Below, piece after piece: positions 1-5,482 of a stretch of 6,536 bases of DNA; position 1 is the first letter of the stretch, and every line of letters begins with the position of its first letter. Below the pieces are notes generated by a model. It saw nothing but the letters and a program-made list of their open reading frames with translations, was not told the DNA's origin and ran no database searches. The translations under genes were made by a program, and so were the position numbers. The stretch covers positions 1 to 6,536 of the forward strand of contig JANXZI010000437.1 in the NCBI GenBank assembly GCA_025355595.1, given 5' to 3'. This DNA is from Spartobacteria bacterium (GTDB lineage Bacteria; Verrucomicrobiota; Verrucomicrobiia; Chthoniobacterales; Chthoniobacteraceae).

Positions 1-12
1 CGTTCGCAAACA

Positions 13-62
13 GGCGTCCGCCAGGTGCGACGCGGGACGCGTCGCACGGCAGGCGGGACGCC
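13..62. repeat. Cluster of three short GC palindromes
   Basis: Three perfect inverted repeats lie back to back. GGCG/CGCC at 13-16 and 19-22 has a 2-nt loop. A 10-bp stem GTGCGACGCG/CGCGTCGCAC at 25-34 and 38-47 has loop GGA. GGCG/CGCC at 52-55 and 59-62 also has loop GGA. The 9-mer GCGGGACGC occurs in both of the last two hairpins (32-40 and 53-61). The cluster lies about 75-125 bp past the stop of the BatA-like gene. No U-tract follows on either strand, so a classical intrinsic terminator is unlikely. It looks like a dispersed palindromic (REP-like) element. That it is dispersed is inference; only this copy is visible. Confidence 0.5.
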
Positions 63-135
63 CACCCTACCCGAGGCATACCGCTCGCTTCGCAACGTGT
101 CTCGCAGACTCCATAAAATGATCCTTGCTTGCGCA

Positions 136-2019
136 TCATTCCGTCTTCCTCCGGTGAAACAGCCGCCACTCGGCGAGCAGCAGCGCAAACGCCGCGAGCG
201 CGAGCCACTGCCACGGCGGCCAGCGGTGCAGCAGGATGGAAAATGCGGAGAGCGGTTCCGCGTTGATCGCTCCGGCATTTCCGTGCTCCGCAGTTTTATC
301 TGCACCGCGCAGATCGGATTCCGCCGCACTGAATGTGTTCACCGCGAGCCAGCGTTTCGCATCGGCATCCGCGATCTCGTAAAAGCCGTTGCGGATCGGC
401 TGGAAAAATCCCGTCACGTTCGGCTGCGACTGGACATCGCGCGGCCCTGGCGAAGCGGTGAGCGGTGTGGCTGCGATGCTCATGCCGGTTGGCAGCGTGA
501 ACATTTCACCCGCCGCGAGCGATGGCGCGGATTCCGTGCGCTCGCCCGCGAGCCAGTCGACTGTGGCGTGGATGAGCAGCGGAAATGCGACGCGCAGCGG
601 CAGGTCCGAATCGAGGACATCAAATGCGAGCGCGGCGATGCGCTGGCGTCCGCGCTCGCCGGTGATGAGCAGCGGATGCTCCGCGGAGCGCAGCGGTGCG
701 GTGAAAGTCCAGCCGTCGTGCGGCGCGGGCAGCGCGAGCGGCTGTGCGCGGAGGACTGCGATGTTTTGCAGGCTCGCGAGTCGCGTCGTCGGATGCGTCG
801 CGTCCACATCGGTGATGACCGGTTGTTCGAGCGTCGCGTCTTTTGTTCCGAATGGCGTTGCCTTGAGGAAAAGAAAATTGCCACGCGTTGTTTCGAGATC
901 AAACAACGCCGGGATCGATCCATCGAAAATCACCGCCTCGAATTTTTCCGCCATCGCCGGCTGCCACGACTCCGGCGTGATGAACTGGAACTTCAGCGAC
1001 GTGTCCACCCCGAGCAGTTTTTCGAGGAAGTTGTTGCCCTTCGAGACGAGCAGCACGCGGTTCAATTTTGCCGCGGGCAGTGTGGCATACGCGATGTTGT
1101 CGAGCACGAGCGCGTCGGGTGCGGAGAGCTTCGCCGTGAGCCATCCGCGCGCGCCACGGATGGGGCGGGGGACTGAGGTGAAGATGTCGAGTCGGCGTTC
1201 GCCGGGGGCGAGCGCGAGCGGTTTCACCTCGAGCGTGCGTCCGTCGAATGCGAGTTCCACCTCGGTACGGACGAGCGTGCGGCCAAAATTTTGCGTTTCG
1301 AGCAGCACCTCGCCGGTCTGCGGGTTCGCCGGCAGCGCGCGTGTGGCAAAGCGCGTGATCGCAACATTGTCGCGCGGCGTTCCGAGCGTGTGCGTGATCA
1401 GTTCGCTCCCCGTTTTCGGGAGTGGGCCGGTCGTGCCGGCGGTGAACAGCACGATGCGATGGTTTCCTTTTCGCGCAGCGAGCAGCGAGTCGGCGAGCGC
1501 GACAGCGGCGGAGATGTCGCCTGTCGCATCGGTCGGCGAGGCTTGTGCGAGTGCGTCGAGCAGCCGCTTTTCATCGTCAGTGAATGGCACTGCAACCATC
1601 GGCGCTGCGCCGAGAGTCAGCACTGCGATGCCTTTTCCGCCGCCGACTTGCCGTGCATAGTCGCGCGCAAGGCGGAGCGCGGTTTCAAACCGCGTGTGCC
1701 CGTCGGGTTCGACGGCTTGCATGCGCGCGCGGGTGTCGAGGATGAGGACGGTCGCGCAGCCTTCGCGGATGCCGCGGTCGAAGACGGGCCGCGCGAGTGC
1801 GGCGAGCAGCAGCAGGAAGATAAGAAGGTGCAGCAGCAGCGAGAGGAAGTGGCGGAACTTTCTGAAGAACGCGCTGCGTCCGCTTTCCTTCTGCACGCGC
1901 TGCCAGAACATGAGCGTGGAAACCGGGAGAGTGCGCCGCTTCAGCCGGAGAAAATACAGCAGCACGATCACCGGCACTCCGGCGAAAGCCCACGCGGCCG
2001 ACGGCTGGAGCCACGTCAT
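136..2019 (-). CDS. BatA-like membrane protein with degenerate VWA domain
   Basis: This 627-residue protein has the architecture of BatA/aerotolerance-type proteins. A double transmembrane N-terminus comes first: a helix at about residues 10-25, a basic stretch LRLKRR, and a second helix at about 57-77. A von Willebrand A-like domain follows at about 89-210, then a long periplasmic-type beta-rich region, and a C-terminal helix at about 603-620 followed by basic residues. In the VWA domain the metal-site motif that is normally DxSxS reads D95-T-R-A-R99, so both serines are missing and metal binding is doubtful. The ATG overlaps the stop of the upstream DUF58 gene as ATGA, and GGAG lies 10 nt upstream, which supports this start. 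Such proteins accompany DUF58 and MoxR proteins in envelope or stress-related operons; the exact role here is unknown. The family call is firm, the function is not. Confidence 0.85.
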   Translation of the reverse strand: MTWLQPSAAWAFAGVPVIVLLYFLRLKRRTLPVSTLMFWQRVQKESGRSAFFRKFRHFLSLLLHLLIFLLLLAALARPVFDRGIREGCATVLILDTRARMQAVEPDGHTRFETALRLARDYARQVGGGKGIAVLTLGAAPMVAVPFTDDEKRLLDALAQASPTDATGDISAAVALADSLLAARKGNHRIVLFTAGTTGPLPKTGSELITHTLGTPRDNVAITRFATRALPANPQTGEVLLETQNFGRTLVRTEVELAFDGRTLEVKPLALAPGERRLDIFTSVPRPIRGARGWLTAKLSAPDALVLDNIAYATLPAAKLNRVLLVSKGNNFLEKLLGVDTSLKFQFITPESWQPAMAEKFEAVIFDGSIPALFDLETTRGNFLFLKATPFGTKDATLEQPVITDVDATHPTTRLASLQNIAVLRAQPLALPAPHDGWTFTAPLRSAEHPLLITGERGRQRIAALAFDVLDSDLPLRVAFPLLIHATVDWLAGERTESAPSLAAGEMFTLPTGMSIAATPLTASPGPRDVQSQPNVTGFFQPIRNGFYEIADADAKRWLAVNTFSAAESDLRGADKTAEHGNAGAINAEPLSAFSILLHRWPPWQWLALAAFALLLAEWRLFHRRKTE

Positions 2020-2921
2020 CGGACCATCACTCCGTCGCGCAGTGCGCGCAGCACGGTGTCCTCGAATGGCATGTCGGTCATCACGCGCGCGCAGGCGATG
2101 CCGCGGCGCAGGCAGAATGATTCGAGTGCGTCGTTGAATTTCGTGATCTCCTCGCGATAGCGGCGAAGGAGGTTTTCGTTTGCCGTGATGTCCATGGCTG
2201 CGCCTGCTTCGATCTCGCTGAGGCTGAGATCGCCGATGACCGTCGGCGCGAGTTCCTCGCGGGCGAGCACCTGGAGGACGTGGACTTCAAACTGGCTGTG
2301 CAGCAGCAGGCCGAGCGGCTCCTCGTATCCGCGCGGATCAAAAAAGTCGCTGACCACAAAGACGAGTCCTCGCCGTCGCGTCCGCTGCGCGAGCGACTGC
2401 ATGCTGTGCATGAGCCGCGTCGGGCCGTCGGGCTGCGGCGGTGCGCCGAGGAATTTCAGCACGGAATGAAACTCCGCCTTTCCGCGCGCGAAGCCGAGTT
2501 CCGCGACGGAATTTGCCGCGAAGAAATGGATGTTCACGCGATCCAGATTTGCAAGCGCGATGTAGGCAAGCGCCGCGCAGAGCCGGCGTGCGTGATCGAA
2601 TTTGCTGAGTACCTCCGGCTTTTCCTCCGGCAGCCACGACATGCTCGCGCTGCAATCCACGAGGAAGGTCACGGGCAGATCCTGCTCGTGCTCGTGGAGC
2701 TTCACAAAGAGGCGCTCCAGCCGTCCGTAGGCGTGCCAGTCTATGCTGCGCAGTTCGTCGCCCGGCGTGTATTCGCGGTAGTCGGCGAATTCGAGGCTCG
2801 CGCCGATCTGCCGCGTCTTGCGCTCCGCTCGCCTCTCGCCTCGGAACATCCGCCGCGCGAGCAGGTGGAGCCGCTCCAGTTTCGCCAGGAAGGCGGAGTC
2901 GAACAGCGTGCGCGTGTTCAC
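2016..2921 (-). CDS. DUF58 domain-containing protein
   Basis: This 301-residue soluble protein carries the DUF58 signature at residues 40-94: G-x-S-x-EFADYREYTPGDE, then RSIDW, then an LVDCSASMSW strand and loop. The DxSxS metal-site motif of a VWA-like fold is intact (D89, S91, S93), and a later acidic turn, SDFFD at 191-195, fits the fold. No signal peptide or membrane segment is seen. The start is a GTG with no clear Shine-Dalgarno; an in-frame TAA at 2961-2963 rules out a longer form, and the N-terminus (LFDSAFLAKLERLHLLARR) matches usual family beginnings. Its TGA overlaps the ATG of the BatA-like gene, so the two are probably translationally coupled. Family members typically work with a MoxR AAA+ ATPase, but the gene before it here is ispF. 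The biochemical role of DUF58 is not established. Confidence 0.9.
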   Translation of the reverse strand: MNTRTLFDSAFLAKLERLHLLARRMFRGERRAERKTRQIGASLEFADYREYTPGDELRSIDWHAYGRLERLFVKLHEHEQDLPVTFLVDCSASMSWLPEEKPEVLSKFDHARRLCAALAYIALANLDRVNIHFFAANSVAELGFARGKAEFHSVLKFLGAPPQPDGPTRLMHSMQSLAQRTRRRGLVFVVSDFFDPRGYEEPLGLLLHSQFEVHVLQVLAREELAPTVIGDLSLSEIEAGAAMDITANENLLRRYREEITKFNDALESFCLRRGIACARVMTDMPFEDTVLRALRDGVMVR

Positions 2922-2962
2922 CGTCGGTGTGTGCGTCGCAGGTTGGCGGCGAAGGAGTTTTT

Positions 2963-3033
2963 AACCGCAGATGAACACGGATGGACGCAGATATTGAGAG
3001 GCCATCTGCGTTCATCCGCGTTCATCTGCGGTT
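2963..3033. repeat. Long imperfect inverted repeat with 10-nt internal periodicity
   Basis: Two 30-bp arms (2963-2992 and 3004-3033) are reverse complements at 28 of 30 positions, separated by an 11-nt loop. In RNA one of the two differences would be a G-U wobble on either strand. Each arm is itself built from about 10-nt units (ATGAACACGG, ATGGACGCAG). The element nearly fills the 156-bp gap between ispF and the DUF58 gene. On the minus strand the hairpin is followed by a short A-rich rather than U-rich stretch, so it may block or stabilise transcript ends but is not a standard intrinsic terminator. Sequences of this AACCGCAGATGAACACGG type recur in intergenic regions of several bacterial phyla; that is recollection. 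Confidence 0.75.
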
Positions 3034-3077
3034 TCCTCCCGGCGATCGCGCACTTCGGTTGCATGCGCTCAGAGTTG

Positions 3078-3557
3078 TCAGCCGGGCATCTCGACGCTGG
3101 CGACAGCAGTGGCGGCCATGCCCTCGCCGCGCCCGAGGAAGCCCATGCGCTCGTTCGTCGTGGCCTTGATGCCGACGCGGCACTCGTCGAGCGCGAGCAC
3201 GCGCGCGAGATTCGCCTTCATCGCGGAAATGTGCGGGCCGATCTTCGGCTCCTCAGCGATGAGACACGAGTCAATGTTGACCAGCTTTCCGCCCGCGGCG
3301 GTCACGAGGCTCGCGGCCTTGCGGACGATTTCGAGCGAACTGATTCCGCGGATCGTCGGATCGTTGTTTGGAAAATGGTGGCCGATGTCGCGCTCGCCGA
3401 TCGCGCCGAGGATCGCATCGGCGATGGCGTGGCAGAGCACGTCAGCATCGCTGTGGCCATCGAGCCCGTGCGTGTGCACGATCTCGACGCCGCCGAGGAT
3501 CAGTTTGCGCCCGTCGGCGAAGCGGTGGACGTCATAGCCGGTGCCGACGAGGTTCAT
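3078..3557 (-). CDS. ispF: 2-C-methyl-D-erythritol 2,4-cyclodiphosphate synthase
   Basis: IspF cyclises 4-diphosphocytidyl-2-C-methyl-D-erythritol 2-phosphate to MEcPP with release of CMP, in the cytosolic MEP route to isoprenoids. The 159-residue length is typical. Visible signatures are GYDVHRF (metal ligands D9 and H11), LGGVEI, GHSDADVLCHAIADA (third metal His H43), ERDIGHHFPNNDP (catalytic-type D57) and KATTNERMGFLGRGEG (K131 and the substrate-binding threonines). The ATG at 3557 is chosen over an in-frame start 33 nt upstream because homologues begin just before GYDVHRF and because it forms an ATGA overlap with the stop of the preceding phosphatase gene. No Shine-Dalgarno is visible ahead of it, which fits translational coupling. 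IspD, often next to IspF, is not in this window. All key residues are present, so the enzyme should be active. Confidence 0.96.
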   Translation of the reverse strand: MNLVGTGYDVHRFADGRKLILGGVEIVHTHGLDGHSDADVLCHAIADAILGAIGERDIGHHFPNNDPTIRGISSLEIVRKAASLVTAAGGKLVNIDSCLIAEEPKIGPHISAMKANLARVLALDECRVGIKATTNERMGFLGRGEGMAATAVASVEMPG

Positions 3558-4315
3558 TCGTGCGGGAGGAGCTGGATTTTTCCGTTCCATGCACGGACGG
3601 AAATCTTGTCGGGGTTGTCCGTCCGCGCAGCCATTTCAAAACGCCCGCCCGCATTTTCCACGAGCAGCATCCCGGCGGCGACATCCCACAGGCTCACGCT
3701 CTGCTCGATGTAGGCGTCGAGCCGGCCGGTCGCGACATACGCGAGGTCGAGCGCGGCGCTGCCCATCATGCGGCACTTCCGGACGCGCTCGACGTACTTC
3801 GGGAGGAGCTGGAGGCCGGCGTTGATCGTGGCCTTCGATTTTGCAAATCCGATGCTCACCACCGAGTCCGCAAGTTCCGTGCGTTCGCTCACGCGGATGA
3901 CTTTGCCATTCTGCAATGTCGGTCCGCCTTTCACCGTCTCCCACATTTCATCGCGCGAAGGATCGTAGATCACGCCGAGTTGGATTTCGCCCGCACGTCG
4001 CAGTGCGATGCTGATGCAATAGTGCGGCAGGCCGTAGAAATAATTCACCGTGCCGTCGATCGGGTCCACGATCCACTGGCACTCACTGTTCTGGTCGCCC
4101 GCGAGGCCCTCTTCGCCGTAAATCGCGTGGTCCGGGAAACGCCCGAGCAGCCGCTTGGTGATGAGGTCCTGCGACTCCACGTCGAGCGCGAGCTTGATGT
4201 CGTGGGCGTGGAATTCGTTCACTTCGGGCGTGCGTCCGAATTCCTTCGTGAGCAGCGTGCCGGCTTCGCGTGCGGCGTGGATGGCGGTTTCGAGGGCTGC
4301 GGAGAGTTCGGTCAT
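3554..4315 (-). CDS. Inositol monophosphatase family protein
   Basis: This 253-residue Mg-dependent phosphatase belongs to the IMPase/SuhB/CysQ/FBPase superfamily. Metal and catalytic motifs are all present: GEEG at 67-70, WIVDPIDGTVNYFYGLP at 81-97 (D84, D87, G88-T89) and WDVAAGMLLVENAGG at 210-224 (D211). The stretch GSAALDLAYVATGRLDAY is typical of true inositol-1-phosphatases rather than CysQ. The likely reaction is hydrolysis of a sugar or inositol monophosphate; the substrate cannot be fixed from sequence, and histidinol-phosphate or fructose bisphosphate are alternatives. I chose the ATG at 4315 rather than a TTG at 4360 because the homologous part begins at MTELSAALETAIHAAREAG and the 15 extra residues look non-coding. 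It overlaps ispF by ATGA, so the two are co-translated. It is the first gene after a strong terminator, so a promoter is expected between 4316 and 4403, but none is obvious. Confidence 0.92.
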   Translation of the reverse strand: MTELSAALETAIHAAREAGTLLTKEFGRTPEVNEFHAHDIKLALDVESQDLITKRLLGRFPDHAIYGEEGLAGDQNSECQWIVDPIDGTVNYFYGLPHYCISIALRRAGEIQLGVIYDPSRDEMWETVKGGPTLQNGKVIRVSERTELADSVVSIGFAKSKATINAGLQLLPKYVERVRKCRMMGSAALDLAYVATGRLDAYIEQSVSLWDVAAGMLLVENAGGRFEMAARTDNPDKISVRAWNGKIQLLPHE

Positions 4316-4403
4316 TCGGAAAGTGCGGCTATGGATGCTGGAAGCGCCCGCGCCGGGCAAGCGGAACCTCGGACAAAAGGCGGTGCCGGGGTGATCTGGG
4401 GAG

Positions 4404-4441
4404 AAAAAATGAGAGGCGAACCGTTAGATTCGCCTCCCATT
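4404..4441 (-). terminator. Intrinsic terminator after the Lys/Ala micro-gene
   Basis: Read on the minus strand, a 13-bp stem (AATGGGAGGCGAA at 4441-4429 with TTCGCCTCTCATT at 4420-4408, one G-U wobble) closes an 8-nt loop and runs into a T-tract covering 4409-4404. The stem starts 21 nt after the TAG of the 28-residue gene. This is the clearest rho-independent terminator in the window. It separates the micro-gene from the phosphatase-ispF unit. Confidence 0.88.
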
Positions 4442-4462
4442 GTTAGTTCAGCAGGCGTGAGC

Positions 4463-4549
4463 CTACTTCTTCTTCTTTGCTGCGACTTTCTTCTTCGGTG
4501 CAGCTTTCTTCGGTGCAGCCTTCGCTGCTGCTTTTTTCTTTGCGGCCAT
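4463..4549 (-). CDS. 28-residue Lys/Ala/Pro-rich basic micro-protein
   Basis: An ATG-to-TAG frame encodes 28 residues: 13 Lys, 11 Ala, 2 Pro, 1 Val and the initiator Met, with no acidic or aromatic residue. It begins MAAKKKAAAK and contains two AAPKK units, ending in four lysines. A strong purine-rich Shine-Dalgarno (AGGAAGGGGG, ending 9 nt before the ATG) and a terminator 21 nt after the stop argue that it is a real, separately expressed gene. The composition resembles the tails of histone H1-like and AlgP-like bacterial proteins, which bind nucleic acid through lysine-rich repeats, so DNA or RNA binding is a reasonable inference. I do not recognise a named family. The alternative is a low-complexity chance frame, but signals at both ends make that less likely. 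Confidence 0.72.
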   Translation of the reverse strand: MAAKKKAAAKAAPKKAAPKKKVAAKKKK

Positions 4550-4558
4550 TATTTGACA

Positions 4559-4568
4559 CCCCCTTCCT
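4559..4568 (-). promoter_or_regulatory. Shine-Dalgarno of the Lys/Ala micro-gene
   Basis: The minus strand reads AGGAAGGGGG with 9 nt to the ATG at 4549. It is the strongest ribosome-binding site in the window; most other starts here rely on overlap with the upstream gene. A 5-bp stem with a 4-nt loop (4570-4583) ends 1 nt upstream and may keep the site exposed or regulated. Confidence 0.65.
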
Positions 4569-4648
4569 GCCCGCAGTGGCGGGACTGAGAAATTTGTTTG
4601 GGGAATTTATGGGAGGTGCGGAAAATCATCGCTCTCGATGCGTGAGTG

Positions 4649-4675
4649 AGTATCCACTACGGATAGATGCGTCAA
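4649..4675 (-). promoter_or_regulatory. Weak promoter candidate for the micro-gene
   Basis: The minus strand has TTGACG (4675-4670), five of six matches to a sigma-70 -35 box. It is followed 15 bp later by GATACT (4654-4649), four of six to a -10 box. The spacer is short of the usual 17 bp, so this is tentative. If used, it would give a leader of roughly 90-100 nt. Confidence 0.25.
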
Positions 4676-4863
4676 CAACAATTCTGCATGTTTGACACAA
4701 TATTTTGCGGTCGCGTCTTGCGGCACGCGAAAATGTGCGCGTGAAAATCCGGTGGAACACCTCGCTTCGTGGAACATTTCCCGACGCGGTTTACCTATGA
4801 GAATTCGACATGTGTGGAATTGCCAGCCACCGCGCGCGCTCTTGAAAATCAACGCGCATTTCA

Positions 4864-4879
4864 CGCTGCGAATGCAGCG
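4864..4879 (-). terminator. Hairpin just after coaC, possible transcript end
   Basis: A perfect 6-bp stem CGCTGC/GCAGCG with a 4-nt loop begins about 10 nt after the coaC stop. Outer A/T pairs could extend it past two mismatches (T-rich side at 4881-4885, minus strand). There is no U-run after the stem on the minus strand, so it is a weak or rho-assisted terminator at best. Confidence 0.35.
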
Positions 4880-4889
4880 AAAAATTTCG

Positions 4890-5477
4890 CTACTTTTTTT
4901 TCTCAACCGGCTTTTTCGTCCGCTGATCTGGCTTCGCCTTCGCACATTTCGCGAGCGCTAGATTTGCGATTTCCGCGACTGCAGCGAGCCGTCCGAGACC
5001 TTCGTACCCGCACGCGAGGATGCCCGCATCCGGCCCGATGAATTCCGCGCCGCGACTTTTCAGCAGCGCCACATTCGCCTGCGTCGCGGGATGCTGCCAC
5101 ATCTTGCCATTCATCGCGGGCGCGATGAGCAGCGGCGCCTGCGTGGCGAGCGCGATCTCAGTGAGGGGATGCCCGGCGAGGCCGTGCGCGAGTTCGGCGA
5201 TCACATTTGCCGTCGCGGGCGCGATGAGCAGCAGCATCGCGCGATCCGCGAGATCGATGTGGCCCGGCTTCCAATTCGTCTGCGCGTCCGCCGCGCCCGT
5301 CACGACGGGATTCCGCGAGATCGTCTGCATCGTCAGCGGCGTGATGAAGCCGCACGCGTGCTGCGTCATCACCACATGCACCTCCGCGCCGCCCTTCACG
5401 AGCAGGCTCGCGAGATCGGCTGCCTTGTAGGCCGCGATGCTGCCGGTGATTCCGAGGACGATGACGGGCGCGCTCAT
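4890..5477 (-). CDS. coaC: Phosphopantothenoylcysteine decarboxylase, stand-alone CoaC domain
   Basis: This 195-residue flavoprotein belongs to the HFCD family. It matches the N-terminal half of Dfp/CoaBC, which decarboxylates 4'-phosphopantothenoylcysteine to 4'-phosphopantetheine with FMN in coenzyme A synthesis. Motifs in order: GITGSIAAYKAADL at 9-22, HIDLADRA with the catalytic His73, APATANVIAELAHGLA at 86-101, APAMNGKMWQHPA at 119-131 (the PxMNxxMW motif) and ACGYEGLGRLA with the catalytic-type Cys156. The protein stops soon afterwards with a Lys-rich tail (KPDQRTKKPVEKKK), so the CoaB ligase half (about 200 residues) is absent and no coaB follows. The ATG at 5477 sits 5 bp after the gmk stop. 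UbiX and EpiD-like decarboxylases share the fold, but the PxMNxxMW motif, the ACGYEG motif and the gmk neighbour favour CoaC. Confidence 0.9.
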   Translation of the reverse strand: MSAPVIVLGITGSIAAYKAADLASLLVKGGAEVHVVMTQHACGFITPLTMQTISRNPVVTGAADAQTNWKPGHIDLADRAMLLLIAPATANVIAELAHGLAGHPLTEIALATQAPLLIAPAMNGKMWQHPATQANVALLKSRGAEFIGPDAGILACGYEGLGRLAAVAEIANLALAKCAKAKPDQRTKKPVEKKK

Positions 5478-5482
5478 GGGTT

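Larger units (their letters stand above)
4550..4889. other. 340-bp intergenic region: leader of the micro-gene and end of coaC
   Basis: This is the longest gene-free stretch and is visibly less GC-rich than its flanks. Reading the minus strand it holds, in order, the hairpin after coaC (4864-4879), a 6-bp inverted repeat CACGCG/CGCGTG (4724-4729 and 4738-4743), a weak promoter candidate (about 4649-4675) and a 5-bp hairpin CCCGC/GCGGG (4570-4574 and 4579-4583) directly before the Shine-Dalgarno of the micro-gene. Open frames of about 90-110 codons cross the region on both strands, but they run into or over coaC, have no ribosome site I can see and show no recognisable motif, so I do not call them. 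No tRNA or known riboswitch is apparent. Confidence 0.5.

Noticed and set aside
25..1176. Long plus-strand open frame (383 codons), Arg-rich
   Set aside because: It lies antisense to the conserved BatA-like gene, its composition is Arg/Cys/His-heavy as expected of a GC-rich shadow frame, and it carries no known motif.
2280..4588. Two long plus-strand open frames covering DUF58, ispF and the phosphatase
   Set aside because: They run opposite well-conserved enzymes with intact active sites; low stop frequency in GC-rich DNA explains them.
4692..4714. TTGACA on the plus strand as a possible antisense promoter
   Set aside because: A consensus -35 is present, but no acceptable -10 box is found at 16-18 bp spacing.
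4724..4743. CACGCG/CGCGTG inverted repeat as a terminator or operator
   Set aside because: The 6-bp stem has an 8-nt loop and no U-tract on either strand; such repeats are frequent in GC-rich DNA.
4607..4945. 112-codon minus-strand frame overlapping the end of coaC
   Set aside because: It starts inside coaC in another frame, has no motif or ribosome site and would cover the hairpin and the promoter candidate.
4692..4961. Plus-strand frame of 89 codons with a hydrophobic C-terminal stretch
   Set aside because: It has a TTG start without a ribosome site, ends antisense to coaC, and the hydrophobic part is simply the reverse of the Lys-rich coaC tail codons.
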